Positions 7,162 to 15,402 of a DNA stretch of 24,793 bases are shown in pieces. Every line of letters starts with the position of its first letter. Position 1 is the first letter of the stretch. The position numbers and the translations under genes are program-made. Source of the stretch: Polaromonas sp. (GTDB lineage: Bacteria > Pseudomonadota > Gammaproteobacteria > Burkholderiales > Burkholderiaceae_C); contig JANYFF010000068.1 in NCBI GenBank assembly GCA_025362825.1, forward strand, positions 1 to 24,793. The letters are read 5' to 3'. The notes beneath the pieces are model-generated. The model was not told where the DNA came from and did not search any database. It was given only the letters and a program-made list of their open reading frames with translations.

Positions 7162-8403
7162 ATGGCACTCACAGACACCTTTGTAAAGAACAGCAAGCCC
7201 ACCGGGGCACCTGCTGGGAACAAGCACAGAGACGGCGGCGGCATGTATCTGCTGGTGAACGTAGGCGGTAAATACTGGCGCATGGACTATCGCTACGCCG
7301 ACAAACGCAAAACGCTGGCGCTGGGCGTGTACCCGGCGGTATCGCTGCTCAAAGCCCGGCAGCGGCGCGACAAGGCGCGTGAACTGCTGGCAGACGGCAT
7401 TGATCCCAGTGCCGCCAAGCGTGCCGACAAGCAAGCCGATGAAGCGGCGGCGGCAAATACCTTTGAAGCCGTTGCACGCGACTTTCATGCGACAAAAGCG
7501 CCGGGATGGAGTGAGGGACACGCCACTAAGTGGCTGCGCATGAACGAGCTGTATCTGTTCCCTAAACTTGGCAAACTAGCGATTGGGTCGATTAAGACCC
7601 CCACCCTGCTGGCCGCGCTGCGCAAGGTTGAAAGCATGGGCATTTTGAGTACAGCGCAGGATTTACAGGCGATGGCTGGGCAAGTGTTCCGGTTTGGAAT
7701 TCAGACAGGACGCTGTGACAGCAACCCTTGCACTGACCTGCGGGGAGCGCTCATGCCGCATATTCCGAAGCACTTTGCAGCGGTCGTTGACCCGGTAGAC
7801 GCTGGCGCATTGTTACGCGCCATTGATGCCTACACCGGACAGCCCACGACGGTGGCAGCGCTGAAACTATCGGCTTTATTCTTTCAGCGGCCTGGAAACA
7901 TTCGGGCGATGGAGTGGGCCTGGGTCGATTTAGACGGCGAACTGCTATCAATTCCCGCGATGGAAATGAAAAGTACTTTGCACGCAAAAATGAACCATAG
8001 GGCGCATTTAGTACCCCTGGCACGACAAGCAATAGAAGTCCTCAATTCCATCAAACTTCTGACTGGGCACGGTCGATATGTGTTCCCCGGTGCCCGTTCA
8101 AGCGAACGCCCCATGAGTGACGGCACGATAAACGCGGCACTACGCCGCCTGGATTACGGCAAAGATGAACACGTCGCCCACGGGTTCCGGGCGATGGCCC
8201 GCACAATGATTGCCGAACGCCTGACGGGCATCCCACCAGACATTGTTGAAGCGCAGTTAGGGCATGGCAAGGCGGGGCCGCTGGGCAGCGCGTACGACCG
8301 TGCGGAGTACGTCGCCCAACGCCGTCAAATAATGCAGACCTGGGCCGATTACCTGGACAAACTACGCACGGGCGCTGATGTGATTCAGTTCAAGACGGCG
8401 TAA
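7162..8403 (+). CDS. P4-type tyrosine integrase
   Basis: A 413-aa site-specific recombinase that inserts and excises the element at tRNA-Gly. Residues 1-90 are the DUF4102-type arm-binding domain (KHRDGGGMYLLV, KYWRMDYRY, TLALGVYPAVSL). A SAM-like core-binding domain covers about 100-195. The catalytic domain follows, with Arg243 (QRPGNIRAMEW), His340-x-x-Arg343 (HGFRAMARTM), His368 (LGHG) and Tyr378 (AYDRAEYVAQRR). The full catalytic set and length match P4-family integrases, so it looks functional. The start follows AAAGGGAATAA, and the gene directly borders attL in the standard orientation. The TACCGCCA repeats before it may control it. Confidence 0.96.
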   Translation: MALTDTFVKNSKPTGAPAGNKHRDGGGMYLLVNVGGKYWRMDYRYADKRKTLALGVYPAVSLLKARQRRDKARELLADGIDPSAAKRADKQADEAAAANTFEAVARDFHATKAPGWSEGHATKWLRMNELYLFPKLGKLAIGSIKTPTLLAALRKVESMGILSTAQDLQAMAGQVFRFGIQTGRCDSNPCTDLRGALMPHIPKHFAAVVDPVDAGALLRAIDAYTGQPTTVAALKLSALFFQRPGNIRAMEWAWVDLDGELLSIPAMEMKSTLHAKMNHRAHLVPLARQAIEVLNSIKLLTGHGRYVFPGARSSERPMSDGTINAALRRLDYGKDEHVAHGFRAMARTMIAERLTGIPPDIVEAQLGHGKAGPLGSAYDRAEYVAQRRQIMQTWADYLDKLRTGADVIQFKTA

Positions 8404-8511
8404 ACAGTTTTAGACCACGCCTAGCCACGGATTAATTACCCGCTGGCGAATACCGGGACACCCTGACCCGGCGGCGCTGGTTTTCTTTTCAGGTGCGAGA
8501 CAGGGGACGAG

Positions 8512-9042
8512 ATGGTTTTATTTGACCCATGGACCGCGTCATTAGAGGAAGCTCAACAACAACCTAATGCATACGAGCCGCAGGGCTCAGTGCAGCAATG
8601 CGTGTATGCGAATGAGTTGACGGCTAAGCGTGATGAAATTATTACAGGTGACGGTTTTTCGGTGTTGCAGGCAGTGGCCAAGTGCGCAGTCGCTGGACTA
8701 GCATTGCCTGACTGGTTAGCCCGTGCTTTTCTTGCTCGTTATCGGTCCGTGCAAGGTGGTCAAGTAGGGTCATGGGATGATGAGAAATCATTCGGTAAGC
8801 CGTACCCGAAAGGAACTCAAATGTCGGCAATTAGAAGAAGGCGTCTAAACAGATCGCGGGTTGTGATTGTTGTAAATAAGCTTATTTTTCAAAATCCTGG
8901 AATTGTTATAGATACCCATTTTTGGGAGAGAGTCGGGTTGGAAATTGGAGAGGGCAAAACAAATGCTCAAAAACTTCATGCGCAATCCGTGAATATGGGG
9001 ATGACGAGAAACGCCACTGCGATAAAAAGCGGTCTTCTGTAG
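8512..9042 (+). CDS. Unknown satellite protein, 176 aa
   Basis: Not recognised. The N-terminal half is acidic and helical (DPWTASLEEAQQQPNAYEP, ITGDGFSVLQAVAKCAVAGL, ALPDWLARAFLARYRSVQGG), followed by WDDEKSFGKPYPKGTQ. The C-terminal half is strongly basic (SAIRRRRLNRSRVVIVV) and may bind nucleic acid. GGGGACGAG stands before the ATG. The 3' half is visibly AT-richer than its neighbours, suggesting a different origin. Lying between integrase and AlpA-like regulator it belongs to the element's early region; a role in recombination or regulation is only a guess. Confidence 0.7.
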   Translation: MVLFDPWTASLEEAQQQPNAYEPQGSVQQCVYANELTAKRDEIITGDGFSVLQAVAKCAVAGLALPDWLARAFLARYRSVQGGQVGSWDDEKSFGKPYPKGTQMSAIRRRRLNRSRVVIVVNKLIFQNPGIVIDTHFWERVGLEIGEGKTNAQKLHAQSVNMGMTRNATAIKSGLL

Positions 9043-9136
9043 ATGCAATCAATCCCATGAAAAGCTAAAAACTCGCGGGATTACAGAAGCCTGCAAACTT
9101 GGAATAGTGGAGCCTTCAATCAGGAGGTATCCCGCC

Positions 9137-9436
9137 ATGTCAAGCAAGCCCATCACACCTAAACCGCCGATTGCCTCAAGCATCCCGGCGCAAAGGGCAA
9201 CTATCAATCAATCGGTTTTCGACGCACTGCCCGACAGTGCATTCATTCGAGAATCGCAACTGGTGCAAAGTCCCAAGCGCCCGGAGCATCCGGCACCCCT
9301 GCCATTTTCTGCACCAACGTTGTGGCGCAAAGTAAAGGCAGGGACCTTCCCAAAGCCCATCAAACTGTCTGAGCGGGTAACCGCCTGGAATGTCGGAACC
9401 GTGCGAGCATGGATGACGGCACAGGCCACGGCGTAA
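9137..9436 (+). CDS. AlpA-like helix-turn-helix regulator
   Basis: A 99-aa protein with a disordered, Pro-rich first half (SSKPITPKPPIASS) and a C-terminal MerR/AlpA-type winged helix: SAPTLWRKVKAGTFPKPIKL followed by SERVTAWNVGTVRAWMTAQ. The 'LWRxVKxGxFPxPIKL...TAWxxxxVRAWM' pattern is the AlpA family hallmark. AlpA proteins activate or repress satellite/prophage promoters and influence integrase expression and excision. The ATG at 9137 is chosen because AGGAGG precedes it; a longer GTG reading from 9107 would run through that ribosome-binding site. Confidence 0.85.
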   Translation: MSSKPITPKPPIASSIPAQRATINQSVFDALPDSAFIRESQLVQSPKRPEHPAPLPFSAPTLWRKVKAGTFPKPIKLSERVTAWNVGTVRAWMTAQATA

Positions 9437-9514
9437 GGGGCAAGCCATGACCCACACCACAACCGTTTGTGCTACATTCCACATCGGTGCTTCAAACACC
9501 ACAAAGTTAGCGGC

Positions 9515-9540
9515 AAACCTCCCCGACAGCGAGGTTTTTT
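9515..9540 (+). terminator. Intrinsic terminator / attenuator in the leader between AlpA-like gene and replication genes
   Basis: AAACCTC (9515-9521) pairs with GAGGTTT (9531-9537) around CCCGACAGC, and the T-run continues to 9540. It stands 79 nt after the AlpA-like gene and upstream of all replication genes. It could be a simple end of the alpA transcript or, as in P4, an attenuation point controlling read-through into replication genes. Confidence 0.75.
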
Positions 9541-9563
9541 CACGTCCAGAATCTTTTGGTTTC

Positions 9564-9653
9564 GGGCGGGATGGGCTTGTCCGTAAGGCTGGCCGCATGA
9601 CTAACTTCATGTTTGAAACATCCCGTCCACCCGTTGCGCGTTCAAACGCAACG
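9564..9653 (+). ncRNA. Structured RNA, possible C4/CI-like immunity RNA
   Basis: A compact fold is visible. An outer 10-bp stem, GGGCGGGATG (9564-9573) with CATCCCGTCC (9619-9628, one G-U), encloses a GGC...GCC element and the hairpin CATGA/TCATG (9596-9600/9607-9611). A second hairpin, CGTTGCG/CGCAACG (9632-9638/9647-9653), follows. It lies just past a terminator and before the replication genes, the place where phage P4 encodes its CI immunity RNA and P1/P7-like elements their C4 antisense RNA. Location and fold support a regulatory RNA; family membership is an analogy that has not been tested. Confidence 0.45.
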
Positions 9654-9686
9654 AGTGGTTTGCAGTCTCAGTTAGGAGCCGAAACC

Positions 9687-9911
9687 ATGACCAATGTCAA
9701 CAGTACCACCACGCCCAACGCGGCACCCCTGGGCAACACGCCCGTCATCCCCACCAGCTCGATAGCACGCCAACAAGCAATTGAAAACGCGCTGAGCATG
9801 GCGCTTTTTCACATTCGCAAAGGCGACACCCACCAAGCCGTGGCGAAGTCTATCCGGGCAACCAGCCTGTTGAAGCAATCTTGCAGTGACCTGTTTATTG
9901 GGAGCGTTTAA
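9687..9911 (+). CDS. Small unknown protein, 74 aa
   Basis: Not recognised. MTNVNSTTTPNAAPLGNTPV is a Thr/Pro/Asn-rich disordered start, followed by a helical part (SIARQQAIENALSMALFHIR, KGDTHQAVAKSIRATSLLKQ). TTAGGAGCC precedes the ATG at 9687. The same frame stays open upstream to an ATG at 9447 (154 aa in total), but that stretch contains the terminator and the structured RNA, so the shorter gene is preferred. It is the first gene of the replication operon, 2 nt before the next start codon. Confidence 0.6.
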   Translation: MTNVNSTTTPNAAPLGNTPVIPTSSIARQQAIENALSMALFHIRKGDTHQAVAKSIRATSLLKQSCSDLFIGSV

Positions 9912-9913
9912 TC

Positions 9914-10411
9914 ATGAACGCAATCAACAAAACACTGCAAGCCGTGCGCGTTCCCCTTTTCAAAGGCGTGAGCTGCGTCACGATTTTAGAAACTGCAAAT
10001 TCTTCCGGCAGTAGATGCGCCAATTATTTCGATGTGCCTCCCGAGGACTTTACCGACGGCAGCCTGACCGGTGTTAAAGCTGCTTTTGAAATCATGGCGG
10101 CAGCGCGCAACGGTGCTTTTGATTCGTTTCAAACCGTGCATGAAGCCGCATCTAAGGTTTTGAGCGATTCGGAAGATAACCCCCATTTCGCAAAAGACGG
10201 TGCCGGGGCAGCGAACAGCTACCTTTTTGTAATGAGCCAGATCCTAGAGCTGGCCGCAAAAAATCTTGACTTGAGCGAGTTAATGGCAAAAAGCCTGGGC
10301 GGGCATGAGGCCATGCTGCAAGAAAACCTTGACGAAATAAAGGCCGACAACCTGGCGTTTGTGAAGCGCATGAAGGCGGGTAAAGCCAAAAAGAAAGGCG
10401 GTGCCGTATGA
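9914..10411 (+). CDS. Unknown satellite protein, 165 aa
   Basis: Not recognised. No signal peptide or membrane segment is present. The middle is largely helical (VKAAFEIMAAARNGAFDSFQ, SYLFVMSQILELAAKNLDLS) and the end is very basic (VKRMKAGKAKKKGGAV), which suggests nucleic-acid contact. The stop overlaps the next start (ATGA), so it belongs to a tightly coupled run of genes leading into the primase. Confidence 0.75.
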   Translation: MNAINKTLQAVRVPLFKGVSCVTILETANSSGSRCANYFDVPPEDFTDGSLTGVKAAFEIMAAARNGAFDSFQTVHEAASKVLSDSEDNPHFAKDGAGAANSYLFVMSQILELAAKNLDLSELMAKSLGGHEAMLQENLDEIKADNLAFVKRMKAGKAKKKGGAV

Positions 10412-10584
10412 GCGCCGCCGACACCATCAATGCGGCGTTGTTGGCCGCATTAAAAGCCATCATTTCCGAGTGCATGGATTACCCGACTGAGCCGCGTTAC
10501 AGCTCAGACAGCTACCTGCCCCAACACCTTTTGAAAGCCGCGCAACAGGCCGTTGATACAGCCGCTGAAGCAGGTGTTGCATGA
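10408..10584 (+). CDS. Small unknown protein, 58 aa
   Basis: Frame from the ATG at 10408 (ATGA overlap with the previous stop) to a TGA that itself overlaps the next start at 10581. The protein is MSAADTINAALLAALKAIIS, then ECMDYPTEPRYSSDSYLPQ and a helical, acidic end. The ATGA couplings on both sides and GC-rich codon use like its neighbours support a real gene. Function unknown. Confidence 0.65.
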   Translation: MSAADTINAALLAALKAIISECMDYPTEPRYSSDSYLPQHLLKAAQQAVDTAAEAGVA

Positions 10585-10769
10585 GTACCGGCAAAGAGTT
10601 TGCCACGCTGCAAGCCCGTTGCGCCCTGGCTGAAGTAACGCTGCACAAGCTTGAAAACGACCACGGTAACGTGGTTTACATCGTGTCTCGCTGGGCTTTG
10701 ACCCGCGAGCTGGCCGACCTTGATGCGGTAGCCGCCTGGCTGGATCGCGTTTTAGGGGTCAAGCCATGA
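10581..10769 (+). CDS. Small unknown protein, 62 aa
   Basis: MSTGKEFATLQARCALAEVT, then LHKLENDHGNVVYIVSRWAL and TRELADLDAVAAWLDRVLGV. Two helices with a short strand between them. Coupled to both neighbours by 4-nt ATGA overlaps. Small proteins placed directly before satellite primases are common; their roles are mostly unknown, and none can be assigned here. Confidence 0.7.
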   Translation: MSTGKEFATLQARCALAEVTLHKLENDHGNVVYIVSRWALTRELADLDAVAAWLDRVLGVKP

Positions 10770-11689
10770 TCGCCGCCAAAACACCAGACGATTTTCTACA
10801 CACCATCATGGCAGCGCTGGGCTATGCGCCGCCGCGTGCAGAGCCTGACAAGTGGCTTCGATTCGGGCCACGCAAATCAGGCTGGGCGAAGCTGTTTTCT
10901 GATGGCCTGGGCGGTGTCTTTGGTTGCTACAAACAGAACCTAAGCAGCCACTGGAGCGCCCGAACAAACCAGACGCCTAGCGAGCTGGCAGCGATGCGGC
11001 AACAAATGCACCTGGCAGCGCGCGAGCGTGAGGCCGCTCAGCGCTTGCAGTGGGCCAAAAACGCGGCAAAGAACGCGGCGCTGTGGGCCGAGTCAGAACC
11101 GTCTGGTGAAGCCGTCAGCCGCTACCTGGCAGCGCGTGGGCTTGCTGATTGGTGCATTCCCAATTGCATCCGTCAGCATTCTGGCTTGAATTACTGGCAC
11201 ACCGACGACGATGGCGTGTTGCACGACATGGGCCGCTTTCCCGTCATGCTGGCAGCTATTGTGGGCAGCGATGGGAAGTTGTTGGCCATCCACCGCACCT
11301 ACCTGGGCGACGCTTGCAAAGCCGATGTTCCGACACCTAAAAAGCTGACTGCTTCAGCCGGTTCGCTTGCTGGCGCTTGCATTCCGCTTGCACGTCCGCG
11401 TGGTGGCGTGCTTGGAATTGCCGAGGGCATAGAAACGGCTGCAGCCGCTTCGCTGGGCTCAGGCCTGCCAGTAGTGGCGGCGTACTGTGCAAATGCCCTG
11501 AGCGGCTTTCATTGGCCGCGCGGTATTGAACGCCTGGTGATATTTGCCGACAACGACCCTGCAGGCCAGCAAGCCGCCGCCGTCCTGGCGCAACGCGCCA
11601 ACAAGGCCGGAATCACCACCAAAACATTAACCCCATCAAAACCCGGCACCGACTGGGCAGACGTTTATCGGGAAGGGCCCACGCCATGA
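10766..11689 (+). CDS. Toprim-domain primase-like replication protein
   Basis: A 307-aa protein. The N-terminal ~70 residues (KWLRFGPRKSGWAKLFSDGL, GGVFGCYKQN) resemble the DUF7146/zinc-less substrate-binding part of plasmid and phage primases; no CxxC zinc-finger pair is present. A helical linker (residues ~75-120) follows, then a Toprim domain with the catalytic Glu220 in GIAEGIETAAAA and the acidic pair Asp262/Asp264 in VIFADNDPAGQQAA. It should act in priming replication of the excised element. It overlaps the following DUF3987-type gene by 4 nt (ATGA), so the two products probably form one replication unit, the split equivalent of a P4 alpha-type primase-helicase. Confidence 0.85.
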   Translation: MIAAKTPDDFLHTIMAALGYAPPRAEPDKWLRFGPRKSGWAKLFSDGLGGVFGCYKQNLSSHWSARTNQTPSELAAMRQQMHLAAREREAAQRLQWAKNAAKNAALWAESEPSGEAVSRYLAARGLADWCIPNCIRQHSGLNYWHTDDDGVLHDMGRFPVMLAAIVGSDGKLLAIHRTYLGDACKADVPTPKKLTASAGSLAGACIPLARPRGGVLGIAEGIETAAAASLGSGLPVVAAYCANALSGFHWPRGIERLVIFADNDPAGQQAAAVLAQRANKAGITTKTLTPSKPGTDWADVYREGPTP

Positions 11690-13254
11690 ATGATTTCCAA
11701 GTTTTGAATGAAGCGTTAGACGACGAAGCGCTGGACAACCACCGCAACGCGCCGCGCCCGGATCCGGCTTGCTTGTACGGCCTTGTTGGTGAAGTGGCCC
11801 GCGCTGGTGGCGACACGACCGAAGCTAACCCCTTCGCCGTGGCGGCAAATTTTATGGCCTTCATGGGCTGCGCTGTGGGCCGGGGGCCGTACATGCCAAT
11901 TGGCAACACCTGGCACCACCCGCGCCTTTTCATGCTGCACATTGGCCGCTCAGGCCGTGGCCGCAAGGGTGACGCGGTATCGCTTATAGGACGCATCGAG
12001 CGTGCGCTCAAGGCGCTTAGTCAGGACGCTACACCGCAGGTGCACCGCGGCGGCTTATCAAGCCGTGAGGGTCTGGTGCACCTGATCCATGATGGCTACA
12101 CCGAGGGAAAAACTGAAGTCGAAGCCGTGCTGGACAAACGCCTGCTGGTGATCGAGTCGGAGTTCGCCAACATACTCATGCAAAGCAAGCGCGACGGCAA
12201 CACCTTATCGTCTGCTTTGCGTGACTGCTGGGACGGCGTATCCATGAAGCCAGCGACCAAAACGAGCAGGCTGTGGGCTACTGACCCGCACGTCTGTATC
12301 ACGGCGGCAGTTACCCCAAGTGAGTTGCTGGGCCTGATAGCTTCACGAGAGTTAACCAACGGCTTCGCCAACCGCTTCACGATGTTCTGGGCCGAGCGTA
12401 CCAAGATGCTGGCCTTTCCCCGCGCTACACGTCAGGAGGACGTTGACGCCCTGGCCAAGCGCGTGCATGAGGTGCTGACGTTCTGCAGTGCCGAGCGTTG
12501 GGCCGAGAAGGACCACATGCGTGTGGAGCTTTCACCAGACGCCCGCAAGCGTTACGAAAAGCTGTATCACGGTGAGTTAAATGACAACTCAGCCGGTGAG
12601 CGCATCACCGCCTTGATCGAGCGCCGCGCCCCGATGTTGCAGCGTATGGCGATGCTGTTCGCATTGTGTGACCTGACCACCACTGTGGAAGTGCACCACA
12701 TAAATGCAGCCCTGGCGTGGGTTCGCTATTCAGTGGACAGCGTGAAATTCATTTTCTCAAGCGCAGCCGACGAGGTGGCGGTGACTGAAACGAATGATGC
12801 GGCTGAAAAGATTGTTACCTATCTTGTCGAGAAAGGCGAGGCTACACGCGGCCACTTAAACAGCGATTGCTTTCAAGGACACGCCACTAAAACCCGTATT
12901 GATGCGGCGCTTGATGAGCTGCTATCGAGCAACCCGCCACGCATAACGGTTGAATCAAAACCACGTCCTAAAGGATCGTATGGCAACGCAACCAAGATTT
13001 ATAGAATTCTCACCGCAAATTCTGCTAAGTCTGCTGAGTCTGTTTATCCATGCGGGTTTGGAGCCGATTTTGATAAAAGCGGAGTGAGCTTAGCCAGCGA
13101 AGTGAGCTTCAACCACGGGGCAGACTTCGCCACACTTAGCAGACTCAGCAAAGGGCAAAACACGGCTGAAATCCGCATGAATATTGAGAGTTCGCAGAAT
13201 TCGCAGACTTCGCACGCCGATTCTGAAAATTCGGCCAGCTTGGAGGATTTTTAA
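11686..13254 (+). CDS. DUF3987-family ATPase/helicase-like protein
   Basis: A 522-aa protein. It has a divergent P-loop, HIGRSGRGRKGDAV (about residues 85-98; Lys followed by Gly rather than Ser/Thr), a Walker-B-like LLVIESEFANIL, and ITAAVTPSELL and NGFANRFTMFWAER typical of DUF3987 replication proteins. A winged-helix-like region covers about 370-440. The last ~75 residues are a Ser/Ala-rich, probably disordered tail with repeated 'SAKSAES' and 'SSQNSQTS' patterns. Coupled to the Toprim protein by a 4-nt overlap, it likely supplies the ATPase/helicase step of element replication. The stop is followed immediately by the next ATG. Confidence 0.85.
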   Translation: MNDFQVLNEALDDEALDNHRNAPRPDPACLYGLVGEVARAGGDTTEANPFAVAANFMAFMGCAVGRGPYMPIGNTWHHPRLFMLHIGRSGRGRKGDAVSLIGRIERALKALSQDATPQVHRGGLSSREGLVHLIHDGYTEGKTEVEAVLDKRLLVIESEFANILMQSKRDGNTLSSALRDCWDGVSMKPATKTSRLWATDPHVCITAAVTPSELLGLIASRELTNGFANRFTMFWAERTKMLAFPRATRQEDVDALAKRVHEVLTFCSAERWAEKDHMRVELSPDARKRYEKLYHGELNDNSAGERITALIERRAPMLQRMAMLFALCDLTTTVEVHHINAALAWVRYSVDSVKFIFSSAADEVAVTETNDAAEKIVTYLVEKGEATRGHLNSDCFQGHATKTRIDAALDELLSSNPPRITVESKPRPKGSYGNATKIYRILTANSAKSAESVYPCGFGADFDKSGVSLASEVSFNHGADFATLSRLSKGQNTAEIRMNIESSQNSQTSHADSENSASLEDF

Positions 13255-13608
13255 ATGACCGCCTTACGCGCCCAAGAGATTTTTGACACCCTGCATGACG
13301 CTGGCCTAAGCGTGCAAGTGATCCCTGGTGGAAAACTGGGAGTGAGCCCTTCCAGTTTGCTTAACGACGATTTACGTGCCCTGATTCGGGCCAACAAGGC
13401 GGAGTTGCTGGATTGGCTGCAAGCGGCCAACGACCCGAACCCACCGCCCGAACCACCAGCCGATCCGAACGCCTGGCGAGAACTGGCAACGGCATATCAC
13501 GCCCACCACTTCAATTGCCAGACCTGCATTGCAGCCGGACGCGGCGCTATGTACGGCCTGCGCTGCGGCGCTGGTGCTTCGCTTTGGCTCAATTATCAAA
13601 ACACCTGA
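13255..13608 (+). CDS. TubC-docking-like small protein with Cys motif, 117 aa
   Basis: The N-terminal ~55 residues (LRAQEIFDTLHDAGLSVQVI, GGKLGVSP, LRALIRANKAELLDWL) look like the TubC-type docking domain that occurs in many mobile-element proteins beside DUF3987 genes. A Pro-rich linker (NPPPEPPADPN) leads to HHFNCQTCIAAGRG and RCGAGASLW, with Cys residues spaced to bind a metal. It begins at the base after the upstream stop. It may tether partners of the replication machinery; this is inference. Confidence 0.7.
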   Translation: MTALRAQEIFDTLHDAGLSVQVIPGGKLGVSPSSLLNDDLRALIRANKAELLDWLQAANDPNPPPEPPADPNAWRELATAYHAHHFNCQTCIAAGRGAMYGLRCGAGASLWLNYQNT

Positions 13609-13616
13609 AAGTCATC

Positions 13617-13844
13617 ATGCAAAATATCCAAAAACACCTTGACCACATGCTCAGTGGCAACCAGACCACGCTTGCCAACATGACCGACGAACTACTGGCG
13701 GAAATATCGAGCGCCAATCTTGACCCGAAGGCCCTGGAGCGCCTGGGCCGTCATATCCTGGCCACGGTATCTGCAGACCTCAAAAGCGGCATCCACACGC
13801 AAAAAGCAATGAATGCTGCAATGGGGAGCGCCCGCAATGACTGA
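13617..13844 (+). CDS. Small helical protein, 75 aa
   Basis: From the ATG at 13617: MQNIQKHLDHMLSGNQTTLA, then NMTDELLAEISSANLDPKAL and a third helix. The frame is open upstream through the previous gene, but that part is a shadow in a Pro/Arg-rich register. The 8-bp overlap with the next gene supports it. Function unknown. Confidence 0.6.
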   Translation: MQNIQKHLDHMLSGNQTTLANMTDELLAEISSANLDPKALERLGRHILATVSADLKSGIHTQKAMNAAMGSARND

Positions 13845-14049
13845 GCGCACCATTAATTTATTTATGCGCCGTCAGGCCGTTGCCTTCGAACTGGGCGTGA
13901 GCCGCCACACTATTGCCCGCCTTCTTTTGTCAGACGCAACCTTCCCGCGCTTCTTTGAAATCACGCCCGGCATTGGAGTTATCGCCCGCGCCGATTTTGA
14001 TGGCTGGCTACGCAAAAAACGCCTGAAGGCCTACACCAAACCCAAATGA
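13837..14049 (+). CDS. Excisionase-like helix-turn-helix protein, 70 aa
   Basis: A compact DNA-binding domain. The helix-turn-helix is RRQAVAFELGVSRHTIARLL, followed by a wing (FPRFFEITPGIGVIARADFD) and the basic end WLRKKRLKAYTKPK. Size and layout match the HTH_17/excisionase and AlpA-like superfamily. It may direct excision with the integrase or regulate the capsid module that follows 115 nt downstream. It is the second such protein in the element besides the AlpA-like one. Confidence 0.75.
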   Translation: MTERTINLFMRRQAVAFELGVSRHTIARLLLSDATFPRFFEITPGIGVIARADFDGWLRKKRLKAYTKPK

Positions 14050-14164
14050 TACGCACTGCTACAGGCTGCAACCGACTTCAACCAGTTGAGATATTGCGGC
14101 GCTGTATGACCCCTGCGATGCTTCAAATGTCAGATTTAAACCTACTTTTTGAAAGCAAACCACC

Positions 14165-15400
14165 ATGTCCACACTCGCAGAACTTCGCTTTAAACGCCAA
14201 GAACTGAGCGACCAAGCAAACGCGCTAAATCACTCGTTTTCAAACAAGTCCATGCCCGCTGTAGAGGGCGAAAAATTGGACGGTTTGCTAAATCAGATTC
14301 AAAGCGTTGACGCGCAACTTGATGTTCTCAAAGCAGCCACGGCCAACGCAACAGCCGGCTGGAAAGATCAAGACGGTAACGTCCTCAAGACAATGCGAAC
14401 GCCGGCAGACTTTCGCGCCCATTACTCGAATCATGGCAATGTAGCTTTGCGCGGGGAAGAGCCGCCCCGTTTGGACGACTTCCTTAAGGGCGTCGCAAAA
14501 ATGAAAACCACCACTTCTGTGCAGAATGCCCTGAGTACCGGGACTGACACGAGTGGCGGGTATGCAGTGCCTAGCCTGGTGATGCCCGGAATTCTGGAGG
14601 CGCTTGTCCCCGCCAGTGCCCTGTTGACCGCTGGCGCTGGAATTGTGCCGTTGAACGAAGGCGCTAAGAGTTTTGTAACCGCTGCTGTGGACAGTATTCC
14701 CACCGCAGGCTGGCGTCTCGAATCGGGCGTTGTGCCTGAATCAAACCCAGCGTTTCGCGCGGTTGTGACCGTGCCGCACAGCTTGAGCTTTTTCATCAAG
14801 GTTAGCCGCGAGCTACTGATGGACGCGCCCAACATGAACGCGGCGCTTAATCAGACCATCGCGCAGGCATTTGCTAAAGAGCTGGACCGTGCTGGTTTGA
14901 TTGGCACTGGCACCGCACCTGAGCCGCGTGGCCTGCTGAACACGCCGAACGTGCAAAGCGTGACCAACGGAGCCAACGGTGCAAGCCTGGTGACTACCCG
15001 TTATGCCAACCTTTTCAGCGGCGTGCAATCACTGCTGCAAGCTGATGCACCCATGCCAACGGCATTCATCATGAGCCCACGCACCAAGGTAGGCTTTGCT
15101 GCATTGGCCGATACCTTGACCCAGCCGCTAGAGCTGCCCGCCATGCTGGCCAACATTCCCATGATCGCCACAAGCCAGATAAGCAACACCCTGACTGTTG
15201 GCACCAGCACGGATTGCAGCCAGATATTTATGGGCGACTTCACCCGCTTTGCATTCATGATGCGCGAGTCGATCCATATTCAATTGGCTGACCAGTTGTT
15301 TGCAGGAACGGGTGAGATTGGCTTCTTCTGCCATGTCCGCGCCGATGTTGCAGTTCAATATCCGAAAGCCTTCGCTGTGGTGACTGGCGTGCGTCCTTAA
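14165..15400 (+). CDS. HK97-fold phage major capsid protein
   Basis: A 411-aa protein. Residues 1-65 are a coiled coil (LAELRFKRQELSDQANALNH, ...LLNQIQSVDAQLDVLKAATA), matching the scaffolding delta domain of HK97 gp5. A linker runs to about 115, then the HK97 fold: TDTSGGYAVPSLVMPGILEA, WRLESGVVPESNPAFRAVVT, LSFFIKVSRELLMDAPNMNA, KELDRAGLIGTGTAPEPRG, FIMSPRTKVGFAALADT and a final FFCHVRADVAVQYPKAFAVV strand. Gp5 needs a protease to remove the delta domain, but none is encoded here. It is the only recognisable head gene of the element. It could form a small capsid or alter the helper's capsid size. Confidence 0.92.
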   Translation: MSTLAELRFKRQELSDQANALNHSFSNKSMPAVEGEKLDGLLNQIQSVDAQLDVLKAATANATAGWKDQDGNVLKTMRTPADFRAHYSNHGNVALRGEEPPRLDDFLKGVAKMKTTTSVQNALSTGTDTSGGYAVPSLVMPGILEALVPASALLTAGAGIVPLNEGAKSFVTAAVDSIPTAGWRLESGVVPESNPAFRAVVTVPHSLSFFIKVSRELLMDAPNMNAALNQTIAQAFAKELDRAGLIGTGTAPEPRGLLNTPNVQSVTNGANGASLVTTRYANLFSGVQSLLQADAPMPTAFIMSPRTKVGFAALADTLTQPLELPAMLANIPMIATSQISNTLTVGTSTDCSQIFMGDFTRFAFMMRESIHIQLADQLFAGTGEIGFFCHVRADVAVQYPKAFAVVTGVRP

Positions 15401-15402
15401 TC

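Noticed and set aside
7004..7186. 60-codon open frame between tRNA-Gly and the integrase
   Set aside because: It crosses the tRNA terminator hairpin and the TACCGCCA iterons and overlaps the integrase start; no ribosome-binding site.
9447..9686. Long form (154 aa) of the protein ending at 9911
   Set aside because: This part contains a strong intrinsic terminator and a dense RNA fold, and a better-placed ribosome-binding site and ATG exist at 9687. Kept as an alternative in the entry, not as the call.
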